From Afipia sp. P52-10 (lineage in GTDB: Bacteria; Pseudomonadota; Alphaproteobacteria; Rhizobiales; Xanthobacteraceae): a stretch of 64,000 nt of DNA. The position numbers and the translations under genes were made by a program. The notes under the pieces are model-generated. The model had not been told where the DNA came from, ran no database searches, and saw only the letters and a program-made list of their open reading frames with translations. The stretch is from contig NZ_AZSJ01000003.1 of assembly GCF_000516555.1 (NCBI RefSeq), forward strand, positions 1,751,584 through 1,815,583, in the 5' to 3' direction. Every line of letters starts with the position of its first letter. Within the stretch, counting starts at the first letter, position 1. Shown here piece after piece: positions 48,983-57,334 of this stretch.

Positions 48983-49030
48983 GCCTTCAGGTGCAGGGCT
49001 TCAGGTACAAGGCTTCAGGTGCAAGGCTTC
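48983..49030. repeat. 14-bp tandem repeat, about 3.4 copies
   Basis: Units GCCTTCAGGTGCAG, GGCTTCAGGTACAA, GGCTTCAGGTGCAA and a partial GGCTTC lie head to tail with period 14. Unrelated in sequence to the palindromes around it. Confidence 0.8.
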
Positions 49031-49046
49031 TCCAATCTCCGCCGTC

Positions 49047-49082
49047 ATTCCGGGGCGCGAGCAACGCTCGCGAGCCCGGAAT
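49047..49082. repeat. palindromic element, ATTCCGGG type
   Basis: ATTCCGGG (49047-49054) and CCCGGAAT (49075-49082) enclose CGCGAGC-AAC-GCTCGCG, a second perfect stem. Confidence 0.75.
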
Positions 49083-49241
49083 CTATAACCCCGGTCTTCA
49101 CGAGACCACGGACGCCCATGGCCTTCACGCGTCGCTTCAGTGCATCTCAGCTTGTGGGTCCAAGCAAGGCAGCGGCACACGACGTTCCTGCTTCTTGCGG
49201 ACAGGACGACAGACGCAGCAGACCATCACTGCCGCAGGGCG

Positions 49242-49363
49242 TATGGATTCCGGGCCCGATGCTGCGCATCGCCCCGGAATGACGCCAAATGCATTGATGC
49301 GTCCACCCAGCTGCACCCACCCAGCTTTCTGCTGTTGTTTTTGAACTTGCGGGTGTCGCTCGC
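49242..49363. repeat. long direct repeat, copy B
   Basis: Starts TATGGATTCCGGG with the hairpin at 49247-49280 (same inner CGATGC-TGC-GCATCG), and ends GAACTTGCGGGTGTCGCTCGC. It differs from copy A by an internal expansion of about 19 nt (a repeated CACCCAGCT-like unit), about 550 nt downstream of copy A. Confidence 0.8.
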
Positions 49364-49424
49364 GAGCCCGGAATGACGACGGAGGATGTTGATGCGCGCG
49401 ATGGCCGCCTCACGATGCTGTTCG

Positions 49425-50612
49425 TCAGGCAGCGACGCTGGCGCCGAGCGACTTGATCGCGGCTTCGGTGCCGCCGCTCCCATGCGGGATGTTGAGCGCC
49501 GTCAGCGCTACCTCGGCGACGCCCAGCGTGCCGAGGATCATCGGCGCGTTGACGTGGCCCATATGGGCGATGCGGAAGGCCTTGCCGGTCAGATCGCCGA
49601 TGCCGGCGCCGATGATGACGCCGCACTTCTTGTTGCAGTAGTCGCGGAAGGCTGCGAGCTGCTTCGGGTCCTTCACCAGCACCGTGGTCACCGTGTTGGA
49701 ACGCTCGCTCGGCTCCTCGATGTTGAAGGTCAGCTCCTGGCCCTCGGACCACTTGCCGACCGCCGCGCGCACGGCATCGGCGAGCAGCCGGTGGCGGGTG
49801 AACACATGCTCCAGCTTCTCCTCGAACAGCATGTTGAGCGCTTGGCGCAGGCCGAACATCAGATGCATCGGCGCGGTGCCGGCATATTTGTTGTAGTGCT
49901 GGTCGCCTTCGCGCGCGGTCCAGTCCCAGTAGGGCGTGCGCAGATCGGCGGTCTTGTGGATCGCGCGGGCGCGGTCGTTGGCGGCGACGAAGCCGAGGCC
50001 GGGCGGCGTCATCAGGCCCTTCTGCGAACCGGAGACCGCGACATCGACGCCCCAGGCATCCATCTCGAACGGCACGCAGCCGAGCGAGGCGACCACGTCG
50101 ACCATGAACAGCGCCTTGTGATTAGCGGCCTTGATCGCCTTGCCGATCGCCTCGATGTCGTTGCCGGCGCCGGATGCGGTATCGACCTGCACCACCAGGA
50201 TCGCCTTGATCTCGCCCGCGGTGTCCTTGCGCAGACGCGCCTCGACCTCTTCAGGCTTTACCGCGCGCCGCCAGCCGCCCTTCAGCACTTCGACCTCGAC
50301 GCCGAGCTTGGCGGCGAAATCGCCCCAGCCGACCGCGAAGCGGCCGCTTTCCAGCACCAGGATCTTGTCGCCGCGCGACAACACATTGGTCAGCGCGCCC
50401 TCCCAGGCGCCGTGGCCGTTGGAGATGTAAATGTAGGTGCGGCCCTTGGTGCGGAAGAGTTCGGCGAGATCGCGCATCAGGCTATCGGTGATGCCGGGCA
50501 ACTCGCCCGAGTAGATGTCGATCGCCGGGCGATGCATCGCGCGCAGCACGTCGTCGGGGATGACGGTGGGGCCTGGGATCGCCAAAAATTCGCGGCCCGC
50601 TCGAACGGTCAT
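49425..50612 (-). CDS. class V aminotransferase (serine-glyoxylate / alanine-glyoxylate type)
   Basis: PLP-dependent fold-type I enzyme, 395 aa, of the serine-glyoxylate aminotransferase group that moves amino groups from serine or alanine to glyoxylate. It begins GREFLAIPGPTVIPDDVLRAM, has SNGHGAWEGALTNVLSRGDK, the PLP Asp in VVASLGCVPFEMDAWG, and the Schiff-base Lys in VAVSGSQKGLMTPPG. ATG 50612. It stands between the repeat cluster and the pirin gene, same strand as pirin (203 nt apart). With the hydroxyacid dehydrogenase at 3.4 kb it could feed a serine-type glyoxylate route, but they are 45 kb apart. Confidence 0.9.
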   Translation of the reverse strand: MTVRAGREFLAIPGPTVIPDDVLRAMHRPAIDIYSGELPGITDSLMRDLAELFRTKGRTYIYISNGHGAWEGALTNVLSRGDKILVLESGRFAVGWGDFAAKLGVEVEVLKGGWRRAVKPEEVEARLRKDTAGEIKAILVVQVDTASGAGNDIEAIGKAIKAANHKALFMVDVVASLGCVPFEMDAWGVDVAVSGSQKGLMTPPGLGFVAANDRARAIHKTADLRTPYWDWTAREGDQHYNKYAGTAPMHLMFGLRQALNMLFEEKLEHVFTRHRLLADAVRAAVGKWSEGQELTFNIEEPSERSNTVTTVLVKDPKQLAAFRDYCNKKCGVIIGAGIGDLTGKAFRIAHMGHVNAPMILGTLGVAEVALTALNIPHGSGGTEAAIKSLGASVAA

Positions 50613-50815
50613 TGCATTTTCCTTTTCTTGCCCTGCCCAACTCTCGTCATGCAATTCGTCGTCGCATATGCCGTCCATGGACAAGCCGTGTCCCGGCGCG
50701 CGACGCATTGCCGATTCCGACCATGCCGCATCCTTGCATGGCCGCGCGCCGGCGCAAAGCGCCGGCCTGCTCACACGTGGAAACAGTGTGTTGCGGGCCT
50801 TTTGAAGGCGAGCTG

Positions 50816-51736
50816 TCAGCGCTCCGGCAGCGGGATGAATTCGGTCTCGTCCGGTACCCTGGCGAAACGGCCCGATTTCCAATCTTCCTTGGCTTGCTCG
50901 ATCCGTTCCTTGCTGGATGAGACGAAATTCCACCAGATATGACGCGGCCCTTCCAGGGCGGTGCCGCCGAGGAACATCATGCGGGTGTTCTTGGTGGCGC
51001 GTACCGTAATGCGGTCGCCGGGGCGGAAGATCAGAAGACGGGGCGCCTCGAACCTGTCGCCGGCGATCTCGATCTCGCCCTCCACCAGGTAGATCGCCCG
51101 CTCCTCGTGATCGGCGTCGAGCGGCGCGGTCAACCCGGCCGGCAACGTCACCTCGACATAAAACCAGTCCGACACCATCTCCACCGGCGAGGCGACGCCG
51201 AATGCTTTGCCCGCGATCACCCGCGCGCGGAGCCCGTTGTCCTCCACCGTCGGCAGGCTTTCGGCGGCGTAGTGCTGGAACGAGGGTGCGATCTCCTCCT
51301 TGCCTTTCGGCAGGGCGATCCAGCTTTGCAGCCCGAGCATGCTTTGACCATCGCGGCGCGGCACGTCCGGCGTGCGCTCGGAGTGGGCGATGCCACGGCC
51401 GGCGGTCATCAGGTTCATGGCGCCGGGCATGATCTCCTGAATGTGTCCCTCGCTGTCGCGATGCATGATGCTGCCGTCGAACAGGTAGGTGACGGTGGCG
51501 AGGCCGATATGCGGATGCGGGCGCACGTCCATGCCGTGTCCGGCGAGGAACTGCACCGGACCGAAGTGGTCGAAGAAGATGAAGGGGCCGACCATCTGCC
51601 GCTTGCCGTGCGGCAGGGCACGGCGCACGGCGAAGCCGTCGCCAAGGTCGCGGGTGCGGGGCACGATCACCAGATCGAGCGCGTTGCAGGATTGCGGATC
51701 ACCGAGGATCGGATCGGCGGAGGGCTGCCAGCTCAT
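50816..51736 (-). CDS. pirin family protein
   Basis: Bicupin metalloprotein of 306 aa. The N-terminal cupin carries the pirin metal motif HPHIGLATVTYLFDGSIMHRDSEG with two His, and later GIAHSERTPD with His and Glu; the C-terminal cupin (about 180-290) is less conserved. Some pirins are quercetinases, others regulators; no function is asserted. The N terminus SWQPSADPILGDPQSCNALDL is typical. It lies upstream of the aminotransferase on the same strand. Confidence 0.9.
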   Translation of the reverse strand: MSWQPSADPILGDPQSCNALDLVIVPRTRDLGDGFAVRRALPHGKRQMVGPFIFFDHFGPVQFLAGHGMDVRPHPHIGLATVTYLFDGSIMHRDSEGHIQEIMPGAMNLMTAGRGIAHSERTPDVPRRDGQSMLGLQSWIALPKGKEEIAPSFQHYAAESLPTVEDNGLRARVIAGKAFGVASPVEMVSDWFYVEVTLPAGLTAPLDADHEERAIYLVEGEIEIAGDRFEAPRLLIFRPGDRITVRATKNTRMMFLGGTALEGPRHIWWNFVSSSKERIEQAKEDWKSGRFARVPDETEFIPLPER

Positions 51737-51914
51737 CGTGAATCTCCTGCAGAGCGGTGTTGCAGTTAATCGCGACCCGGTTTCGCCGGATCGCGATCGT
51801 CGATTGTAAGCGCGTTATCGAGACGCATGCGTGACGATGGTGGCGCAGCCGATCACAACTTTGCGTTAACGCCTCCACGTTTTTGGGCCACGCACGGCCC
51901 GATCCGTATGCCGC

Positions 51915-52832
51915 TCAGATCGCGTCCCAGTTGAACACGTCCGCCGAGCGGTCGAGCTTGTAGAACGAGCCCTTCATCGCCGGCATGCCGTGTTCGGCCA
52001 GCGACTGGATGGTCCAGCCCTCGCCGCGATGCACCGAGCGCAGCGGGCGCGACTGGCCCATCAGGTACACCTCGTTCATGCGCACGCCGAAGATCTGGCC
52101 GGAGACATCCTTCGAGGCGTCGCTGAGCAGATAGCCGACGACCGGGGCGATCTTCTCCGGGCCCATCTGCTGGATGCGGGCGACGCGGGCCTTCTCCTCT
52201 TCGGTCTCGGTGGGAATGGTGCCGATCAGGCGGCTCCAGGCGAATGGCGAGACGCAGTTCGAGCGCACGTTGAAGCGCTGCATGTCGAGGGCGATCGACT
52301 TCGACAGGCCGACGATGCCGAGCTTGGCGGCGGCGTAGTTGGCCTGGCCGAAGTTGCCGATCAGGCCGGAGGTCGAGGTGAAGTGCACGAACGAGCCGCT
52401 CTGCTGTTCCTTGAACAGGCGCGCGGCCGCGTGGGCGACGTAGAACGAGCCCATCAGATGGACCTTGATCACCTGCTCGAACGCGTCGACGCTCATGCGA
52501 TGGAAGATCGCGTCGCGCAGGATGCCGGCGTTGTTGACGACGCCGTCGAGCTTGCCGAACTTGTCGACCGCCATCTGCACGATGCGGCTCGCCGGGATCG
52601 CCTCCGCAACCGTTTCGAAGTTCGCGACCGCGGTGCCACCACGCTTGGTGATCTCGGCCACCACCTCTTCGGCGGGCGCGTTGTTAGTGCCGGAGCCGTC
52701 AGCCGCGCCGCCCGGATCGTTGACAACGACCTTCGCGCCCTCGGCCGCGCAGAGAAGCGCGATCTCGCGGCCGATGCCGCGGCCCGCGCCGGTCACGATG
52801 ACAACTTTGTCCTCAAGCGCCTTACCAGCCAT
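51915..52832 (-). CDS. SDR family oxidoreductase (MFE-2/HSD17B4-like)
   Basis: A 305-aa SDR resembling the dehydrogenase domain of peroxisomal multifunctional enzyme type 2 ((3R)-hydroxyacyl-CoA dehydrogenase). Cofactor motif VTGAGRGIGREIALLCAAEGA, then VVNDPGG, which is characteristic of that subgroup, NNAGILRD, and catalytic Ser-Tyr-Lys in HFTSTSGLIGNFGQANYAAAK. The last 40 residues after the SDR core (RSVHRGEGWTIQSLAE) are an extra tail. It is divergent from the GNAT gene (465 nt apart). Likely substrate is a 3-hydroxyacyl-CoA; inference. Confidence 0.9.
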   Translation of the reverse strand: MAGKALEDKVVIVTGAGRGIGREIALLCAAEGAKVVVNDPGGAADGSGTNNAPAEEVVAEITKRGGTAVANFETVAEAIPASRIVQMAVDKFGKLDGVVNNAGILRDAIFHRMSVDAFEQVIKVHLMGSFYVAHAAARLFKEQQSGSFVHFTSTSGLIGNFGQANYAAAKLGIVGLSKSIALDMQRFNVRSNCVSPFAWSRLIGTIPTETEEEKARVARIQQMGPEKIAPVVGYLLSDASKDVSGQIFGVRMNEVYLMGQSRPLRSVHRGEGWTIQSLAEHGMPAMKGSFYKLDRSADVFNWDAI

Positions 52833-53297
52833 GGAGTTCTTCTTTCCGTCTCTTCGAGTGTGGGTCCGGTACCGTTCGTCGGTGCCGGTTCATGGAGCGA
52901 TCCAGAGCTCTGCGCGGCGACCGCGACGGTCGATACGGAGCTGCCGGAGCGGCGCCACACTAGAGGTTTGCTCCCGCGGTGTCGCTTCGAATTCGAACGC
53001 GACGAATGACCCTGGCGATATGGCGAGGGTGAGCCGGTCTGCGGCGCGGCGATGCCGCTCACGCGTCATTCCCGGATCACAGGGATCGACATTCTTGTGA
53101 TCCGTCAGGGCCTTGGAGCAGGTTGCAAGTCTTGTTGCGTTGCACCATATAACGACCGCCGACACGCCTCCGGACCGTGTTGCCTGCGCCCTGGCGCGGT
53201 CAGATCCGGACACCAACAGACGATGGAGCCGAACCGGCTGCCGGCGCGATTTGCAGGGACTGACGCCTCCTCGAGGGCCATCACGAGGAGCAGACGA
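52833..53297. other. long divergent intergenic region (SDR / GNAT)
   Basis: 465 nt with no convincing gene. A weak plus-strand promoter candidate is TTGCAA (53123-53128), 18-nt spacer, ATATAA (53147-53152), inside a stretch with repeated TTGC. The right end carries AGGAG for the GNAT gene. An open frame extends upstream of the GNAT start but has no binding site or domain. Confidence 0.45.
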
Positions 53298-53948
53298 ATG
53301 ACAACGAAGCATGCGACCGGCGACCGGCGCAGCGGAACGATCCGCGTGCTGACGGAGCGCGAGCGGCAACTGCTGCAGGATCACCTGCTGCGGCTCGACC
53401 CGCAGAGCCGGCGCGATCGCTTCAACGGCGTGGTCGAGGACGAGTTTCTGATCAAATACTCCGCCGGATGCTTCGGCGAGGGCGTCGTCGTGCTCGGCTA
53501 CATTGAAGACGGCCAGGTTCACGCCGCGGCTGAGTTGCACGCGCCGCAGCGCTCGGCCGACGAGACACCCGAGATCGCGTTCAGCGTGGAGCGCGACCTG
53601 CGCCGCAAGGGCGTCGGCAGTGCGCTGTTCAAGGCGTTGATCGATGAGGCGCGGAAGGCGGGTTATCCGCGATTGCGGGTGACGACCGGGGCGCAGAACG
53701 ATGCCATGCGAGGATTGGCGCGCAAGTTCGGCACCAAGCTCACCTTCCGCCACGGCGAACTCAGCGGCAGCATCGCGCTCGACACAGGTCGGCGGCCGGT
53801 CGCACCCGCCGGCATCGCGATGCCGTTCGCTGCCGGTGGCGGCATGCTGCAGGCGATCGCGGGCCTCAGCCTGGCATTCTGGACATCGGTGTTGCGGCTG
53901 TATGGCTTGGCGCCGACTCTATCCGAACCGCGCCGTAAACCGCATTGA
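53298..53948 (+). CDS. GNAT family N-acetyltransferase
   Basis: A 216-aa protein with a GNAT domain in residues about 15-160: VLTERERQLLQDHLLRLDPQSRRDRFNG, then IAFSVERDLRRKGVGSALFKALIDEARKAG with the acetyl-CoA loop RRKGVG. The C-terminal 55 residues hold one hydrophobic stretch (AAGGGMLQAIAGLSLAFW) and a basic end. ATG 53298 is chosen for AGGAG at 8 nt. It is 13 nt convergent with dctM. Substrate unknown. Confidence 0.85.
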   Translation: MTTKHATGDRRSGTIRVLTERERQLLQDHLLRLDPQSRRDRFNGVVEDEFLIKYSAGCFGEGVVVLGYIEDGQVHAAAELHAPQRSADETPEIAFSVERDLRRKGVGSALFKALIDEARKAGYPRLRVTTGAQNDAMRGLARKFGTKLTFRHGELSGSIALDTGRRPVAPAGIAMPFAAGGGMLQAIAGLSLAFWTSVLRLYGLAPTLSEPRRKPH

Positions 53949-53961
53949 GCGCGCCGCAGCG

Positions 53962-55230
53962 TCAGAATTTGCCGGTGACGAAGTACATCGCGATCCATGG
54001 CTGCCAGACGACGGCAGCGAGGCAGGCCAGCATCAGCGCGATGAAGGGAAGGGCGGCGCGGCACAGCAATCCGAACGGCTGCTTGAACGCGCTCATCGCC
54101 ACGATCAGGTTGAGCCCCACCGGCGGAGTCAAATAGCCGATCTCCAGGTTGAGGATCATGATCACGCCGAACATCACCTTGTCGTAGTCATAGGCGGCCG
54201 CGAGCGGCGCCAGCAGCGGCGCCAGCACCAGGATCGCCTCGCCGGTGGTCATCAGGCAGCCGACGATCAGCAGCAGGATGTTGACCAGCAGCATGAAGGT
54301 CAGCGGGCTCGAAACGTACTGCTGCATGAACTCGACCAGCATCTGCGGCGCGCGATGCTCGGTCAGGATGATGTTGAGGCTGAGCGCCACGGCGAGCACC
54401 GGAAACAGCGAGCCGCCGAGCTTCGACGTTTCCAGCACCACGCCATAGAAATCGCGCAGCTGCAGCTCGCGATGGATGAACACCTCCACCGCGATCGCGT
54501 AGCAGAGCGCGACGGCGGCCGCCTCCGTCGCGGTGAAGTAGCCGCTGTAGATGCCGCCCAGAAGGATGACCGGCAGCAGCAGCGACCAGATGCCCTTCCT
54601 GAAGGCATCGGTGAATTCGGCGGCGTCGAACCGCTCGGTCGGCATCTTGCGGTTGACCCAGATCGAATAGCCGGCCAGCACCAGCGTCAGCAGGATGCCG
54701 GGGCCGAAGCCTGCCGCGAACAGGTCGGTGACGCTGGTTTCCGTCACCAGCGCGTAGATGATCATCGGGATCGACGGCGGGATGATGATGCCGAGCGTGC
54801 CGCCGGACATGATCGCGCCGAGGGTGAATTTCAGGTCGTAGCCGGCCTGCCGCATCGCCGGGTACATCACCGAGCCGATCGCCAGCATGGTGACGATCGA
54901 GGAGCCGGAGATGGCGGCGAACACGGCGCAGGAGAGCACGCAGGCGACCGCGAGGCCGCCCGGCAGCGGCTTGGTGACCGACGACAGGATGCGGATCAGC
55001 CGCTGGGCGATCGAGCCGCGCGACATCACGTTGCCGCACAGGATGAACAGCGGGATCGACAAGATCACCTCCTTGTCGAGACCGACCCACATGTCCTCGA
55101 TGATGTAGTCGAGCTTGCCCTGGCCCCAGCGCAGGTGCACCAGCGCCGCAATGGAGAGCAGGATCACCAGCAGCGGCTGGCGCAGCACCAGCAGCAGGAT
55201 CACAAATCCGACGATGGCGAGCGCGATCAT
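53962..55230 (-). CDS. dctM: TRAP transporter large permease DctM
   Basis: Inner-membrane carrier subunit of a sodium-coupled TRAP uptake system, 422 aa with about 12 helices. It shows IPLFILCGNVMSRGSIAQRL, ISGSSIVTMLAIGSVMYPAM, GTLGIIIPPSIPMIIYALVTETS, SGYFTATEAAAVALCYA and GYLTPPVGLNLIVAMSAF, the standard DctM blocks. The ATG at 55230 overlaps the dctQ stop (ATGA). It is the last gene of the dctP-dctQ-dctM run on the minus strand. Confidence 0.94.
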   Translation of the reverse strand: MIALAIVGFVILLLVLRQPLLVILLSIAALVHLRWGQGKLDYIIEDMWVGLDKEVILSIPLFILCGNVMSRGSIAQRLIRILSSVTKPLPGGLAVACVLSCAVFAAISGSSIVTMLAIGSVMYPAMRQAGYDLKFTLGAIMSGGTLGIIIPPSIPMIIYALVTETSVTDLFAAGFGPGILLTLVLAGYSIWVNRKMPTERFDAAEFTDAFRKGIWSLLLPVILLGGIYSGYFTATEAAAVALCYAIAVEVFIHRELQLRDFYGVVLETSKLGGSLFPVLAVALSLNIILTEHRAPQMLVEFMQQYVSSPLTFMLLVNILLLIVGCLMTTGEAILVLAPLLAPLAAAYDYDKVMFGVIMILNLEIGYLTPPVGLNLIVAMSAFKQPFGLLCRAALPFIALMLACLAAVVWQPWIAMYFVTGKF

Positions 55231-55814
55231 TCCTGAAACTCCGGCGGCAGCGGTCTCAGTCCGGGCCAGATCGCGTACATGAGGTAACGTCCCGCCGCCG
55301 ACAGGAAGCCGATCGGAATCGCGAGCTGGATCGGCCAGACGCTCCAGTCGAGCACCGGCGCGCGCAGGTCGGTTGCCATCGACGACTGCACGAAGACAAG
55401 GCCGTAATAGGCGACGCCGATCAGGAACAGGCCGGTGATGGCGTCGGCCATGCGGTTGAACCACGGCTCCCAGCGCGCCGGAATCCAGCCGAATGCGACG
55501 CGCGGCACCAGATGGCTCGCGGTGGCGGTGGCGATGCCGATGCCGGCGAAGCTGCCGATCACCAGCGCGAAAATGGACAGCTTCTGCGAGGCGAAGACCC
55601 CGGTCGCGGTCGCGGGAAAGCCCATGGCGCGCATCAGCGGGCCGACCAGCTCGCGGCCGACGACGTCCACCAGCAGGATCAAGGCGATGAAGGAGAAGGC
55701 GATCACCGCGATCCAGCATTCGAGGGTGTGCCAGATCTCGGCGACGCGGCGCGCGAACCGCGGCGCCGGCGGCAGGCCGACGGCAGCGGGAGAAGCTTCA
55801 GGCGCGGTCTGCAT
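55227..55814 (-). CDS. dctQ: TRAP transporter small permease DctQ
   Basis: Four-helix small membrane subunit of the same TRAP system, 195 aa. It shows LECWIAVIAFSFIALILLVDVVGRELVG, VIGSFAGIGIATATASHL, a MADAITGLFLIGVAYYGLVFV helix and a last IPIGFLSAAGRYLM helix. The start is an ATG at 55814 and the first 25 residues are Pro/Ala-rich. Co-transcribed with dctP upstream (169 nt) and dctM downstream (overlapping). Confidence 0.9.
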   Translation of the reverse strand: MQTAPEASPAAVGLPPAPRFARRVAEIWHTLECWIAVIAFSFIALILLVDVVGRELVGPLMRAMGFPATATGVFASQKLSIFALVIGSFAGIGIATATASHLVPRVAFGWIPARWEPWFNRMADAITGLFLIGVAYYGLVFVQSSMATDLRAPVLDWSVWPIQLAIPIGFLSAAGRYLMYAIWPGLRPLPPEFQE

Positions 55815-55983
55815 GCAGGGCCCCGGACGCGGCGAACCTCAGAGCGAGGGGGCGGATGCGGCCCGAAGGCGCGCGGCGGGATCGAGCGAACCTGTCAAAG
55901 CAAGAGTCATCCACGACCGACACCGGCCTCCCCAGCATCGCCGGCGGCGTGCGCCGGCATCCCCAACAGCATCCGTGCGTGCG

Positions 55984-57048
55984 TCAGCTCTTCTTCTCGC
56001 AAGCCGCGCGCCCGGCTTCGAGCAGCGTGTAAAAGCGTTCGCCGTCGGCACCAAGCTCCTTCACCATGGTCGGCCAGACCGGCTGCAGGACCTTGCGCCA
56101 CTCGTCGCGCTGCGCCGGCGTGACCTCGACGATCTGGCCGCCGCCCTTGAGGTGCATCTCGCGCAACGTCGCCTCGAAGCCGCGAACCTCCTGGCGCAGT
56201 TGCGCGGGCGAACGCCGCTCCACCGCCCGGTCGAGCGCGGCCTGCTGCTCCTTCGGCAAGCCGTCATACTTCGCCTTGTTCATCATGATGATGCCCGGCG
56301 CGTCCGACAGCTCGATGCGGGTCAGCACCGGGGCGACCTTGTTCAGGCCGGACGGCAGGTAGAAGGTGACGACGGAGGCCTGCACGTCCACCATTCCGGT
56401 CTGGAAGGCCGACGCGATCTCGGTGATGCCGATCATGTTGGGATTGGCGCCGAGCGCGGTCCACATCGCCGCCGACACCTTGTTGGAGGCGGAAGCCGCT
56501 TTCAGCCCTGCGACGTCCTTGGGCGAAACGAACGGCCGCTTGCCGATGATGTCGCCGGTGCCGACTTCGGTCCAGCCGAGGAATTTGACGCCCTTCTTCG
56601 CCAGCGCGTCGCTCACCGGCTTGGTCATGTGCTTGTCGAGGGTGCAGTCCTGCTCGGCGATGTCCTTGAAGAAGAACGGCAGGCCGAGCAAGGAAATCTC
56701 CGGCGTCAGCAACGCGACCGCGCCATTGGAGAAGCCGCCCATGTCGATGCGGCCGCGGGCGATCTGCTGCGCCGTATCCTGTTCGTTGCCGAGCTGGCCG
56801 GCGATGAACTGTTCGATCTTCAGCGCGCCCTTGCTTTCCTCCTCGACATCCTTGGCGAAGCGCTCGAGCTGCATGGTCCAAGGAGTCTTCGGCGGCGCTC
56901 CCGTGGTGTAGCGCAGCTCGATCGGCTTCTTGTCCTGCGCGAAGACGCTGGTCGCGCCGGCCGCTCCAAGGATCACGCCAAGGATCGTGCCAAGGATTGC
57001 GCCGGCGCCGATCGTTTTTGCGAGAATCGCACGGAAGATGCCGTCCAT
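55984..57048 (-). CDS. dctP: TRAP transporter solute-binding protein DctP
   Basis: Periplasmic binding protein of the TRAP system, 354 aa. Signal peptide at about 1-37 (hydrophobic GAILGTILGVILGAAGAT, cleavage near VFAQD), then IELRYTTGAPPKTPW, RGRIDMGGFSNGAVALLTPEI, and DVAGLKAASASNK with VQASVVTFYLPSGLNKVAPVLT, which hold the ligand Arg region. The family binds carboxylates; substrate unknown. ATG 57048 follows AAGGGGGCATTC. A perfect 14-bp palindrome lies 64 nt upstream. The P450-ferredoxin pair is the next gene unit upstream on the same strand, 286 nt away. Confidence 0.92.
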   Translation of the reverse strand: MDGIFRAILAKTIGAGAILGTILGVILGAAGATSVFAQDKKPIELRYTTGAPPKTPWTMQLERFAKDVEEESKGALKIEQFIAGQLGNEQDTAQQIARGRIDMGGFSNGAVALLTPEISLLGLPFFFKDIAEQDCTLDKHMTKPVSDALAKKGVKFLGWTEVGTGDIIGKRPFVSPKDVAGLKAASASNKVSAAMWTALGANPNMIGITEIASAFQTGMVDVQASVVTFYLPSGLNKVAPVLTRIELSDAPGIIMMNKAKYDGLPKEQQAALDRAVERRSPAQLRQEVRGFEATLREMHLKGGGQIVEVTPAQRDEWRKVLQPVWPTMVKELGADGERFYTLLEAGRAACEKKS

Positions 57049-57111
57049 GAATGCCCCCTTCGAATCCAAATCCTTTGAATTCCGGCCGCGCCGTTGTCTC
57101 GCAAGGCTCGT

Positions 57112-57125
57112 CACGTCATGACGTG
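57112..57125. promoter_or_regulatory. perfect 14-bp palindrome upstream of dctP
   Basis: CACGTCATGACGTG at 57112-57125, centred about 70 nt before the dctP start. A perfect palindrome of this length in a promoter position is operator-like; the cognate regulator is unknown. Confidence 0.5.
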
Positions 57126-57334
57126 CCATGCGATGGTTGCGCGAGCGTGACGACGACGTGTGTTCACTATGGGACATTCCCGCAAAGATGCAACAGGGGT
57201 CGCCGCGCTGATTGTTTTGCAGCGCAGGATGCGGCGTGGATGCAGCGCGAGGCGCCTCTCGCGCGACGTGCGTGCAAGCGGAGACCGCGCAAAAGGCGCC
57301 GCGCAATGTCGCAGGCGCCGCGCGGATGCGAATG

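Larger units (their letters stand above)
48398..49424. repeat. gene-free repeat cluster (about 1 kb)
   Basis: No credible gene. The segment is a mosaic of dispersed palindromes: ATTCCGGG/CCCGGAAT hairpins at 48533-48566 (variant), 48696-48729, 49047-49082 and 49247-49280, a half-copy at 49358-49377, a different rhizobial-type palindrome at 48891-48935, and a 14-bp tandem repeat at 48983-49030. Two long direct copies (48691-48793 and 49242-49363) show a block has been duplicated. Confidence 0.85.

Noticed and set aside
48983-49030. Tandem repeat considered as a CRISPR array
   Set aside because: Units are only 14 bp, head to tail without spacers, and no cas gene is present.
48964-49376. Open frames across the repeat cluster considered as small genes
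   Set aside because: They are read through palindromes and tandem repeats, have no binding sites, and give low-complexity products.
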